DNA from: Bdellovibrio sp.
Lineage (GTDB): Bacteria; Bdellovibrionota; Bdellovibrionia; Bdellovibrionales; Bdellovibrionaceae
DNA length: 45,746 nucleotides
Reading direction: 5' to 3'
Assembly (NCBI GenBank): GCA_025359945.1
Contig: JANYDD010000029.1
Coordinates: 1-45,746 of the forward strand
Of the stretch, positions 1 to 8,608 are shown piece after piece (position 1 is the first letter of the stretch; every line of letters begins with the position of its first letter). The notes beneath the pieces were generated by a model that ran no database searches, was not told the origin of the DNA, and saw only the letters and a program-made list of their open reading frames with translations. A program made the translations under genes and the position numbers.

Positions 1-2
1 AC

Positions 3-104
3 AAGAAATTCAAAAAAATTGTAGATAAAATTATCGATTTATCGATCCAATTATCTAAAGAAAAAATTGAAATCGCTAAAAAATCATTAAATTCAACTGC
101 TTAA
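3..104 (+). CDS. C-terminal tail of a truncated protein (cut by window edge)
   Basis: An open frame enters from the left edge and runs 33 codons to a TAA at 102-104. The visible residues are rich in Lys, Ile and Ser and form an amphipathic, probably helical tail ending in LNSTA. No domain can be recognised from so little sequence. The other two forward frames meet stops within the first 30 bases, which makes this frame the only candidate. It may simply be the end of a longer plus-strand gene. Confidence 0.4.
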   Translation, partial: KKFKKIVDKIIDLSIQLSKEKIEIAKKSLNSTA

Positions 105-166
105 ACTGGTTTTAAAGCTCAATTGTGAAAGAGATCTAGTAAAACAAACTGCAGTTTTAGCGAACA

Positions 167-216
167 TTGGCAAGGAAGGGCATCTTATCGGATCAGACCC
201 GAGCAGTTCTTGCCAA
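167..216. repeat. 8-bp inverted repeat in a non-coding gap
   Basis: TTGGCAAG at 167-174 is matched by CTTGCCAA at 209-216 around a 34-nt spacer. A separate 12-bp palindrome, AAACTGCAGTTT, lies just upstream at 146-157. The gap from 105 to 357 holds no convincing gene. These symmetries could be a protein-binding site or part of a small RNA, but neither is shown. Confidence 0.3.
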
Positions 217-320
217 CTGGGTTCTACTAAATAATAATTCGATTTGTTTCTAGATTTAATCCCTCAAAAGCTTAAAAAAATTTGCAGCTACAAAAACTAA
301 ATTTTAGACTTGGATTTTAA

Positions 321-356
321 GGGAGCGGACTCAGAAATACCGCTCCCGCTTTTATT
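321..356 (+). terminator. Rho-independent terminator hairpin between convergent genes
   Basis: GGGAGCGG (321-328) pairs perfectly with CCGCTCCC (340-347) around an 11-nt loop and is followed on the plus strand by GCTTTTATTTT. It sits 10 bases beyond the stop of the minus-strand DUF4360 gene, so it may serve both directions. The T-rich tail is better on the plus strand. Confidence 0.7.
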
Positions 357-357
357 T

Positions 358-1527
358 TCAAGGTCGAGTTTGAATGACATATCCCAAAATTTGTTGGACG
401 CGCATTTGTGGGAACTCTTGGGGGTTGGTGGTGACGGCGCGATCGCTGCGGTTGAAGGGGCTTGCCATATCGTACAGGGGGGCTAGTCCTCTTTCCGGTC
501 GTAGGGACATGGCCCCAAGTGTGCTTTGCAGGCGGCCGCCTTCGCAGTAGGAATCAGTACTTAGGAAATAGTTTCGGTTAAAGACGTCAAAGCATTGGTA
601 AAGGTTGGCCAAGTTTCCACCATAAACTCTAGGCAGTTCGAAGGCGATGCCTTGGTTCACCCAAGCACCTTGTTCCACAAGCCTTGGATCCGTTGTGTAA
701 AACCAAGCTCTGCCGTCGTACATTTGAAAAATTTCTGCGGTGCTGATGCCGGGTCCACCCGGATTTCCAGGTCGACCGGGTCCATTGGGTTGATTTGGAT
801 CTGGAAATTTAGGCGGGCGTCTTCCACCGCCGTTGCCCGGAGGACGTGGATCTTGACCGCCGCCATAGCTGCACGGGCGCCATTGAACCGCAAAAGTTTG
901 TTCGAGTGCAGAATCCAAAGAATCCAAGCTCATAGTCGCAGGTGGATTGGAACCAATCGGGCGCCTTCCGTCGGTTTGAGTGACTAAGCTGATTCTAAAA
1001 GTCAGGTCTGCGGTTTGCGCTTGGCAACTGGACCAACTCATTTGCGATGCTAGGAGCGCGTCTTTTTCGTAGTAGGGCTGCTGCATCGGGCCCCAGAATT
1101 TTTTCGAGGTAAAGGCGCTGCCCCCGTAATTTCGATCGAAAGAATACAAAACTTCGTGCTGAGCTGTGGTGTTGGGCGAAAGGTCCGCAAAGCCTCGGTA
1201 CTCGGCAGAGACAAATCCCATCGAAAAACCGGGTGGCAAATCCAGAGTCATGTTAACGACGCAAACTTTTTTATCAAAGGTTTCCGTCGTCGTAGATAAG
1301 TCGCTGATAAAGTTATCAAAGAGAAGCGTCAGTTCTTGTCCCGACGGCGAGATGATCGTTCCGACTTGGTTTTGGGGGCAACCTGACCCCAGGGCCTGGA
1401 CCTGGCGAATGGTAAATTGCTGGGCTGTGGCCGTCCAGCTGATCATGATTGCTGACATGATTGCTGACATGCCAATGGCCCAAGTCCAGGGCCTTAAGAG
1501 CGTCTTTAGTTTGAAAGTTTGATTCAT
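358..1527 (-). CDS. Secreted DUF4360 protein with a C-terminal DUF5648-like domain
   Basis: This is a predicted exported protein of 389 residues. The ATG at 1527 is chosen because a GGGGAG Shine-Dalgarno precedes it; an in-frame start at 1563 lacks one. A signal peptide covers about residues 1-36 and ends near TATAQQ. Residues about 40-225 match the DUF4360 pattern: GSGCPQ near the start, a FDNF strand, SAEYRGFADL in the middle, and a final WRPC. A Pro/Gly-rich linker follows (about 228-262). The last 125 residues, with FYTTDPRL and QGIAFELP, resemble the DUF5648 repeat found at the ends of secreted hydrolases. The function of DUF4360 is unknown. The two-domain arrangement and exported location suggest a cell-surface or extracellular binding role. 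The gene is transcribed alone and ends at a hairpin. Confidence 0.8.
   Translation of the reverse strand: MNQTFKLKTLLRPWTWAIGMSAIMSAIMISWTATAQQFTIRQVQALGSGCPQNQVGTIISPSGQELTLLFDNFISDLSTTTETFDKKVCVVNMTLDLPPGFSMGFVSAEYRGFADLSPNTTAQHEVLYSFDRNYGGSAFTSKKFWGPMQQPYYEKDALLASQMSWSSCQAQTADLTFRISLVTQTDGRRPIGSNPPATMSLDSLDSALEQTFAVQWRPCSYGGGQDPRPPGNGGGRRPPKFPDPNQPNGPGRPGNPGGPGISTAEIFQMYDGRAWFYTTDPRLVEQGAWVNQGIAFELPRVYGGNLANLYQCFDVFNRNYFLSTDSYCEGGRLQSTLGAMSLRPERGLAPLYDMASPFNRSDRAVTTNPQEFPQMRVQQILGYVIQTRP
1444..1471. repeat. In-frame 12-bp tandem duplication in a signal peptide
   Basis: The 12-bp unit CATGATTGCTGA occurs twice in tandem (1444-1455, 1456-1467) followed by a partial CATG. Read on the minus strand it gives MSAI-MSAI-M inside the hydrophobic core of the DUF4360 protein's signal peptide. 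It adds four residues without shifting the frame and looks like a slippage duplication. Confidence 0.75.
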
Positions 1528-1744
1528 TTTATTTTTCTCCCCTTTTCGTGCGTGTGGTTTCAAAGTGGGTGTTCACTTCTTAAACAGTTAGGAAGGCAAA
1601 ACACGGACCAGGGATTTGGGTGTCATTCTGGCTCTGAGTCGTGATACATAAAATTTGCTATTTCGAGCCGACATCGTTACGTGATGCTGGTTCGCTGGGC
1701 GCGTGAAGTTTCTTAGAGCGCTTCATTTAGATTGGTTTTTAGGA

Positions 1745-1793
1745 CTTCAATAATTGAATATCGAATAGTCGAGAGCAATTATTGAAGTTTTTT
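1745..1793 (+). terminator. Terminator-like hairpin in the leader of the 1809-10180 operon
   Basis: CTTCAATAATTG (1745-1756) is perfectly complementary to CAATTATTGAAG (1776-1787) across a 19-nt loop, and six T residues follow at once (1788-1793). That is the form of an intrinsic terminator, though the stem is AT-rich. It lies only 4 bases ahead of the GGAGAGGA ribosome binding site (1798-1805) of the giant exported protein gene. It could be an attenuator of the operon or a block against read-through from upstream. Confidence 0.55.
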
Positions 1794-1808
1794 AATCGGA
1801 GAGGACAA

Positions 1809-4800
1809 GTGAGAAATTTAAAATATTTTTTTTCCCTTTTGTTTTTTTTCGCATTTGCATTTTGGCCGGGCGATCTTTGGGCGGCCGGTATTGTGATTGA
1901 TCCTTGGCGTTTGAGTGACCAGCCCGTGGGCCTAATGAAAAACGGCAAATTGATTCGCTCGCCGGCCCTTCAAAAAATGGCGGCCGCGGGCGAAGACCTC
2001 AGCCTGCTGAACCCACCCGAAGACAATTGGTGGCAAAATAAAAAATTCTCAGTTTCGCAACCCGAACTGAACTATCCAACGCCAGAAGTAGGTGTGCAGT
2101 TTGTTTCGGAAAGTTTAGCGCAAAGTCGCTATTACCAATCTTTTTTTTCCGCTAAAGTCAGATCTCAAAACAATCCCAATGAATTTTACACGATGACCGG
2201 AAGCTTAAATATCCCTGGCGTTTTAGCCAGAAGTGGGCTGCTCAACAAAATGGGATACTATCACTGGGCTCCTAAATATTTTTCAAGCCTTCGGGTGCAA
2301 TTTGCCGATGAAGCCGAGAAAAAAATATTTCTGGCTCACGTTTTAATTTATAGCTCGATCAATCTTCAACAGCGCAAATGGCTGATTAAAGAAGAAAAAA
2401 CTTCAGTGGTCTTTCGGTCGGTGCTGCTTGAAAAAGGACAACAGGACTTCACTTCATTTTACTGGGGTCTTTTCCCTGAACCCAAGTCAGTTCCGCCGGA
2501 ATATCAGGCCAGTGAATATGCAAAAGTGAATAATTTTAGTCCCTTTCGAACTTTTCGCGGGGTTTTAATTCCGATTTTGCTATTGGATATGGATGAAAAG
2601 CCCAACCGGTTTAATCCTAATTTGGGGACAATGGATTCGGGCAAAATTATTTTTAATTACCCGGTGTCGACGATTTTTGAGAAAGTAAAACTATCGGATG
2701 CACAATGGGCGCTTCGACGAGTTCTGCAGCTGACCCCCGCTGACCACGAAGAAATTTTTAAAATCTTACCCTATGACGAGTGCTATCGAAAAATTCTTTT
2801 GGCCAGCTACTACCGTCGGATTTTGGCGATGGCGAACTTATTTGGCATGAAAAACGAATTTAAATACGAGCTTCCCTCGCTGGAAGTCACGTGTGAGGGC
2901 GTAGAAAAAGGCCGTGTGGTTAAAAATCAAAATGACTTGCCCTTCGAAATGATATCGACAGCGCCATCTTCTCCGCAAGAGGGCGGCTATATCTGGAGTC
3001 TTTTAGGGGTGGAAGGAAAATCCGCATTGATGGCTTCGCTGGCAGGCAAGATCAACGAGCATTTGGTTTTGTTGGCCACCAGTGATGCGCTTAAATCCGA
3101 GCGAGAAGCGCTTCTTAAGAAATTGCAGGATCATATTAAAAACAATCCGGGCAAACCTTTTTTTCAGCCAGTGACGCCGTACTTCGGACTGACAGCATCC
3201 ATAGCGGGATCAGTTTCTAGGCATTTGTCGTCGGGGACTTTCTTTCAATCGCAAGCTCCGGTTCAATTGGTGGATCAGATTTCACTGTCGGGTCGCTTGG
3301 GGTATTTTGTTTCCTGGGATGGAAAAAAAGACTGGATTCCGTTTCTATCGGCAAATATTTCGCTGACTAGGGATTATACGCATGTGCGGCCGCTGGCCAC
3401 GGTCAAGCAGGCGAATGAAACGCCCTTGAAAGATATTCTTATTCCGTCACCTATGCATGAATTGGTTCGAACTTTGGGAAGTAATGAAGTTCGCAAAATG
3501 CCGGCCCCTAAGGACAAGCCTGAAGATCCCGACAAAGTCAGTTTGATTGACCCTGTCGATGATTTTTTCAATCGCTTTTTGCCCAACGAAGTTTTTATTG
3601 TGACGGATTCAGCGGTAAAAACCTTAAGCGTAGCGATGAATTCGCCGCTGGACGTTTTATTGGCATTTAATCCGGTTAGTTTTATCAGTTCGCTTTTTGT
3701 CTCGGCGGATGTTTCTAGAATCGCAACGCAACAAACGGTTTTAACCAGAACGTCAACGGGAGTGCAGATTTCCTTTCGCCCTCAAAATTACACTTGGGCC
3801 GAAGGTGGCGGATTGGATATTAATTATTTTGTGAATCTCTTCAGGGCCAGGGCGCAAGCCATCCAAAGTGATTTGCTGACCTACACCATACCGATTACGT
3901 ACACACCAGGAATTCCTAGAACTGTGAATGCTTCAGAGGCCACTGACAATCAGTGGAATTGCGAAAAAAATAACGAGGCCAACTGCGATCAAAAAAGAAA
4001 AATCCAGGGCGCCTTGTTTCAGCTTTTTCAGTATAATAATGCCCAACAAGCTTTGGATCTTTTCAAAGATCGAGTCATCAAATCAAGGATCAAACTAGAT
4101 ACCGTGGGGTTGGCAGGCCAAGCTGCGGTTTGGAAATCCAACGAAGTGACCGAAAGCGAAAGATTAGATTTTACTTTTCCAAAGCTTCGACCTTTGGATG
4201 AGAACGGTAAAGAATACGATTTACCTTTGGCCCAGGAATCAGTTGGTATTTCAATTTTTCGAAAAGCAAAGTTGATAGGTCGGGATCTTTTTTCGTTTTC
4301 ATTTGATCTTCTGGAAGGATTTTTAAACTACAAAAATTCAGATTTAAAGGTTTCAAGGCTTGGAGTGCAAAATCCGGTTAACTCGATTTACGGAAGTGCC
4401 GAGTGGAATTGGTTAGAGACTCAAAATATTTTAAATGCAGATTCACATGTGATTCGTGGGGATTTTCCAAAGTGGATTGTTAACGTTCAGAAAAATTACG
4501 GCGGGTGGAGTTTGTCTGCCGCTGACTTTAATAAAACGATCGATCAACTGCAAATGTCTTTAGTTGGAATCCCGGGGCAGGATTACGAGCTTGTTCAGAA
4601 GTCAGAATTTCACCTGATGACTTCGCTTGATTTTTATCGAATCACCTTAAGTGTCCTGATGCACCAGGTGGCCGTCGACAAAATAAAGCAACTAGTTTTG
4701 GCTCAAACTTCACAGAATTTTCAAGAGCAGTTGATCGATCGATCGGGAGTTTCTGGAATGATTCAAAGTTTAAGTTTAATGGGGTCATCGTATCGCCCTG

Positions 4801-5309
4801 AGGATAAGGTGATGATGAAGAGTTTAATTTCGATATTGGGCGACGGAGATGGATCCAAAGGTCGCGCGGTTTACGACAAAGTTTGCCTAGAAGAAAAGAT
4901 TGAGGATCAGAGAAGCCGCGGCGGCTATTCACCCTACGCCGTGGCTTGGCAAAGGGGAATAGTTTACCCCTGTTTGGCACAATGGTTGAAAAAACTAATG
5001 AGTTTGTCTCGATCGATGCCGCCTGATTATACCGAAGCTCAAGCCAGGTGGGCGGGGGAAGTCTTTTTTATTTTATACGAAAAAATTCCGCTGCCCTTAT
5101 TGTTAAAGTTTTTGGGTTCAAATAACTATCTGGTTTCAATCAAAATCAGTGGCTTTAGACGCGGAGACCAGGGCAGCCAGCAAGATTTTATGTCGAAAAC
5201 ATATGGAACTCCGCTTGCAGATTATCCGGATAATTTTCTAAATTATTTTGCACGGATGCTGGGAATTACACCGACGGAATTCTACCGGACCAACACGGGG
5301 GTTCAATGA
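1809..5309 (+). CDS. Giant exported protein of unknown family, first gene of operon
   Basis: This predicted exported protein of 1166 residues belongs to no family I recognise. The GTG at 1809 is preferred because GGAGAGGA lies 3-7 bases upstream and because it gives a standard signal peptide (MRNLKYFFSLLFFFAFAFWPG, cleaved near LWAA). A TTG at 1782 would add nine charged residues inside the leader hairpin. The mature protein has no strong internal membrane segment. It is rich in aromatic residues and in alternating hydrophobic stretches, consistent with large beta-rich or mixed folds. A pair of Cys (WNCEKNNEANC, around residues 720) could form a disulfide. The stop overlaps the next gene's start in an ATGA, so it is translationally coupled to the S8 protease. 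A substrate, scaffold or partner of that protease is possible, but this is inference. Confidence 0.85.
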   Translation: MRNLKYFFSLLFFFAFAFWPGDLWAAGIVIDPWRLSDQPVGLMKNGKLIRSPALQKMAAAGEDLSLLNPPEDNWWQNKKFSVSQPELNYPTPEVGVQFVSESLAQSRYYQSFFSAKVRSQNNPNEFYTMTGSLNIPGVLARSGLLNKMGYYHWAPKYFSSLRVQFADEAEKKIFLAHVLIYSSINLQQRKWLIKEEKTSVVFRSVLLEKGQQDFTSFYWGLFPEPKSVPPEYQASEYAKVNNFSPFRTFRGVLIPILLLDMDEKPNRFNPNLGTMDSGKIIFNYPVSTIFEKVKLSDAQWALRRVLQLTPADHEEIFKILPYDECYRKILLASYYRRILAMANLFGMKNEFKYELPSLEVTCEGVEKGRVVKNQNDLPFEMISTAPSSPQEGGYIWSLLGVEGKSALMASLAGKINEHLVLLATSDALKSEREALLKKLQDHIKNNPGKPFFQPVTPYFGLTASIAGSVSRHLSSGTFFQSQAPVQLVDQISLSGRLGYFVSWDGKKDWIPFLSANISLTRDYTHVRPLATVKQANETPLKDILIPSPMHELVRTLGSNEVRKMPAPKDKPEDPDKVSLIDPVDDFFNRFLPNEVFIVTDSAVKTLSVAMNSPLDVLLAFNPVSFISSLFVSADVSRIATQQTVLTRTSTGVQISFRPQNYTWAEGGGLDINYFVNLFRARAQAIQSDLLTYTIPITYTPGIPRTVNASEATDNQWNCEKNNEANCDQKRKIQGALFQLFQYNNAQQALDLFKDRVIKSRIKLDTVGLAGQAAVWKSNEVTESERLDFTFPKLRPLDENGKEYDLPLAQESVGISIFRKAKLIGRDLFSFSFDLLEGFLNYKNSDLKVSRLGVQNPVNSIYGSAEWNWLETQNILNADSHVIRGDFPKWIVNVQKNYGGWSLSAADFNKTIDQLQMSLVGIPGQDYELVQKSEFHLMTSLDFYRITLSVLMHQVAVDKIKQLVLAQTSQNFQEQLIDRSGVSGMIQSLSLMGSSYRPEDKVMMKSLISILGDGDGSKGRAVYDKVCLEEKIEDQRSRGGYSPYAVAWQRGIVYPCLAQWLKKLMSLSRSMPPDYTEAQARWAGEVFFILYEKIPLPLLLKFLGSNNYLVSIKISGFRRGDQGSQQDFMSKTYGTPLADYPDNFLNYFARMLGITPTEFYRTNTGVQ

Positions 5310-8300
5310 TTCAATTGAATTTAATCCAACGAAAAAGAAATGCTGTCGTGGTTGCCATAGCGCTCTTCGTTTTTGGAGTATTTTTTTCCCCGTGCGAAGC
5401 ACAGTTAGCTCCGGCCAGCCAACCCCTATCTGTTTTTCAGTGGGCCCTATTTCCCACTTCAGAAAACATTAGATTTCTTTTGGGGCCGCAAGAGAGTTTA
5501 TTTTTCCAACGACTTCCTTCTGAAAACATCAAGCCCTTAGAATTTCACGCCAATCGAAAAGTCTTGGTTGGTTTGATTGATACCGGGGTTTGGACCTCGC
5601 ACCCGAATCTTAAAAATATTATCGCGCGAAAGCCCGATGAATGCGCGGCACTGGCGAAATTTCACGAATGCATTTCGGCAGCTCAAGGTAACCAAAAGGC
5701 AAAAGATCAGTGCGAAGCAGCCTGGTTTGATCTGAATAACCCTTTGGTCGACAAAGATAAAAATGGATACCCCTTGGATTGCGAGGGTTGGAGTTTTCTG
5801 ACCACCACAGGGACAGAGTCCTTTCGCCAAACTCAGATTGTCGGCGGTCCCGAGATAAATATTTCTTTTGGGCATGGCACTCATCTGGCCGGAATTATCG
5901 GCGCAGAAAAAAATGGTTCTGGCCTCCAAGGCGTATCGCAAAATGTTTTGATTTTGCCAATTCAAGTGCCTCAGGGCCCTCGTGAACCCTTGCGACCTTT
6001 GAGTGTGGATTTAAAAAGTGACGATGTTGTCTTGCCCAAGCCAATAGAAAGTGTTTTGAAATTGCCCGGCGGTGATTTTACAACTTTAGTCGCTAGATCC
6101 GTTTTGTATGCTCTTTATTCGAAGGTTGAAGTGATCAATCTTTCGATGGGCTGGCCCGGAAGTTTCGAGACCCCCAAAATTCGCGCCCTTTTTGAGTGGG
6201 CAAAGAAAAAACAAGTCTTTGTTGTGGCGGCTGCGGGAAATGATTCGACAGAAGAATTGCCGTCGCCTTGCCAGTATGACTTTGTGATCTGTGTGGGTTC
6301 GCATAACCCTGATGGATCGATTTCTCACTATTCAAATTATGGAACTGCTGTGGATATTTTAGCGCCGGGGTTTTCAATTCTCAGCACCTGGCATGAAGAG
6401 ATCGCCGACTTACTATTGCCAAAGGGCTATGCTTACCTGAGCGGAACTTCGCAGGCCACTGGATTTGTCACCGGAGCGATTGCCGAGATGCTGGCGCGCG
6501 GAATTCGTAAGAATGAAATTTATCCAAGGCTTTTAGCCGGGGCAAGAAAGACGCCGAAGTCTTTACCCTTGTTGGCAGGAGTTTACGGGCAGTCTTTGAT
6601 AGAAAGTCTGAATCAATCTCAAAAACCGTATGAGAAAAAAATTCTTTCGGGAAATTTAGATTTGCAAGCCTCCATCCGCGCCCAACCGCAGGTTTTAATC
6701 GGGCTTTCAACAAAATCCAAAAAAGTTTTGAATTGGAATTTAAAAGATCGAAAGGTGACCTGGAGTTTAGAACTTAAAAATCTTTGGCAAGATTTAGATT
6801 TGTCCACTTTAGACCTGGCCGTTCAACTGACAGCTGAGATGCAAAGAGAGCCGCTTCGAATAGAACAGGTTCGAATCTTTCCGCAAGTTGGGATTTTAAA
6901 ACAAAATGAGCTTTTAAAAATTGATGTCGATTTATTGTTTACGGATGTGGATCAAGCCATTTCAAGAGTTAGCGGAGATTTGCAACTTCAAATCAGTCCG
7001 AATGTTCGCGGGCAAGATTTAGCCCAGTTATATCCACGCGCCGAAATTATTGTGAATATTGATAATTATTTTGGCCTTGATTCTAGATGGGTGCGAAAAG
7101 TCGTTTTGCCAAATTTTGACCTTTCAAATGTAATTCGTACGCCGATTTCAATTCAGGCTGATGGCCGATCCGCGGATGATTTATTTTTAATTTCTGATCT
7201 GGGAAACCAGCTCAAGATCACTTTGCTTCGGGATTTGGATCAAGGCGGCGCTACCGCAGCCAACACAGCCACTATCGAAGTTTCAAAAAACCTAAATCGA
7301 TTACGACTTTTTCAGTATACGGCCAGGTTTTGGAATCCTCAGCAAAAAAGAACGGAATTTGTTTTGGGTCTTTTCGATGATCAAAGCCGCGTGAAAAAAC
7401 CTTCCAATGCGTACTTTTTCGTTTTCGACGAGAAAATGAATATCGTAGACCAATGGAGTTATGACTCGAAATCCGCGCAAATTTCGTACGTGGTCAAATG
7501 GATGAGTTGGCCCGATGGAAAGAGGCGTCCGGTTTGGGTCTCTCAAGGCAAGGATCCTCGACGAGAAATCTTTCAAAGCGATGTGCAAAAGGACCGAACG
7601 CTAAAGGAGACCCCGGTCACCAGTTTGTATTATCTAGACTCGGAGAATCAGCTTCAACGCATCAGCCAGTGGAATAAATATTTTGTGATCGACGTGCTGG
7701 AGCCTTCAAGGTCCGAGTCCCTGGCCGGAGAAGTTCCTGTGTTGCTGATGAAACCAAAGCAAAATGATGGCCACAAAACGGGACTGAATGATTTTGCACG
7801 GGCGATTTTTAATAGAGGGGAAATCTCTGGACTTGTAGTATTGAATCAAGATGGCCCTTCCAGCTTGGCAGCGGACTTGCTTCAAACTAGAATCAATGGC
7901 GTTATTAATCTGGATTATGAGGATGAGCTTTTCATCGGGAATACATGGTTCTCGCAAGTAGTCCCTCGGGAAAGACAATTGACAGTCTTTGATCATCGCA
8001 CGAAAAAATTTGAAACTTTCGATTTGTCGGCGCTGGCAAATCCTTTAGACGCGGTCAAGACCGTGAAGTCAGCATTTAGCGGCAGCGATCAAAAAAGCAC
8101 TTTTACTTTAACCAATTCCGAAGTCCAATTTCACGATTTAATGGATGGAAGTGTAAGATCAGCAAGCTTCAATCGATTTACTTTTATGACAATGTATTTG
8201 CAGCAGGATTTTTTCGTTGAAATTTTAGTCGACGATGCCAATGCAGGAAAAAAAATCCCAGGACTGTTTTTCCCCGAGGGTCTTGATTGGTACAAAAGTT

Positions 8301-8521
8301 TGCGGGTTTATATTCCGCACTATGAGAATGGAAAATTATCGCACCTGAAAATCCCCGCCAAATTCAAAATTAAATCCCTGAAGATGGATCCCCAATTTCC
8401 GTACAAATGTTTTCCCGTCGATGAACCTCGCCTGGGTGGCAAAAACTATGCAAGCTCTATGGGCTACATTTGTCAAAGCGGGCAAGAAACGTTTTTTTTG
8501 GGATTGCGGCTGGAGTATTGA
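5306..8521 (+). CDS. Secreted subtilisin-like serine protease (S8) with long C-terminal region
   Basis: This 1071-residue exported protease hydrolyses peptide bonds with an Asp-His-Ser triad. A signal peptide covers about residues 1-33. The catalytic Asp is D92 in GLIDTGVW, the His is H190 in FGHGTHLAG, the oxyanion Asn is N312 in AAAGND, and the Ser is S382 in SGTSQATG. There is little room for an I9 propeptide before D92. An insertion of about 60 residues between Asp and His carries four Cys residues (CAALAKFHEC, DQC, LDC), unusual for the family. Residues from about 450 to the end form a long, mostly beta-predicted extension with no recognised domain. The start overlaps the stop of the upstream giant protein, and the Gly-rich surface protein follows 87 bases later, suggesting one operon. 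Confidence 0.92.
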   Translation: MIQLNLIQRKRNAVVVAIALFVFGVFFSPCEAQLAPASQPLSVFQWALFPTSENIRFLLGPQESLFFQRLPSENIKPLEFHANRKVLVGLIDTGVWTSHPNLKNIIARKPDECAALAKFHECISAAQGNQKAKDQCEAAWFDLNNPLVDKDKNGYPLDCEGWSFLTTTGTESFRQTQIVGGPEINISFGHGTHLAGIIGAEKNGSGLQGVSQNVLILPIQVPQGPREPLRPLSVDLKSDDVVLPKPIESVLKLPGGDFTTLVARSVLYALYSKVEVINLSMGWPGSFETPKIRALFEWAKKKQVFVVAAAGNDSTEELPSPCQYDFVICVGSHNPDGSISHYSNYGTAVDILAPGFSILSTWHEEIADLLLPKGYAYLSGTSQATGFVTGAIAEMLARGIRKNEIYPRLLAGARKTPKSLPLLAGVYGQSLIESLNQSQKPYEKKILSGNLDLQASIRAQPQVLIGLSTKSKKVLNWNLKDRKVTWSLELKNLWQDLDLSTLDLAVQLTAEMQREPLRIEQVRIFPQVGILKQNELLKIDVDLLFTDVDQAISRVSGDLQLQISPNVRGQDLAQLYPRAEIIVNIDNYFGLDSRWVRKVVLPNFDLSNVIRTPISIQADGRSADDLFLISDLGNQLKITLLRDLDQGGATAANTATIEVSKNLNRLRLFQYTARFWNPQQKRTEFVLGLFDDQSRVKKPSNAYFFVFDEKMNIVDQWSYDSKSAQISYVVKWMSWPDGKRRPVWVSQGKDPRREIFQSDVQKDRTLKETPVTSLYYLDSENQLQRISQWNKYFVIDVLEPSRSESLAGEVPVLLMKPKQNDGHKTGLNDFARAIFNRGEISGLVVLNQDGPSSLAADLLQTRINGVINLDYEDELFIGNTWFSQVVPRERQLTVFDHRTKKFETFDLSALANPLDAVKTVKSAFSGSDQKSTFTLTNSEVQFHDLMDGSVRSASFNRFTFMTMYLQQDFFVEILVDDANAGKKIPGLFFPEGLDWYKSLRVYIPHYENGKLSHLKIPAKFKIKSLKMDPQFPYKCFPVDEPRLGGKNYASSMGYICQSGQETFFLGLRLEY

Positions 8522-8608
8522 AGTTCACCCATGGCTGGTTTGTCCAGGCGCTCATCAAAAAAATTTCGTACGGACCACTCCTTTTTTGTCTAGAAAAAAA
8601 ATCTAAAA

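Noticed and set aside
595-987. Plus-strand open frame inside the DUF4360 gene
   Set aside because: It is antisense to a gene with clear domain motifs, a signal peptide and a good ribosome binding site, and shows no features of its own.
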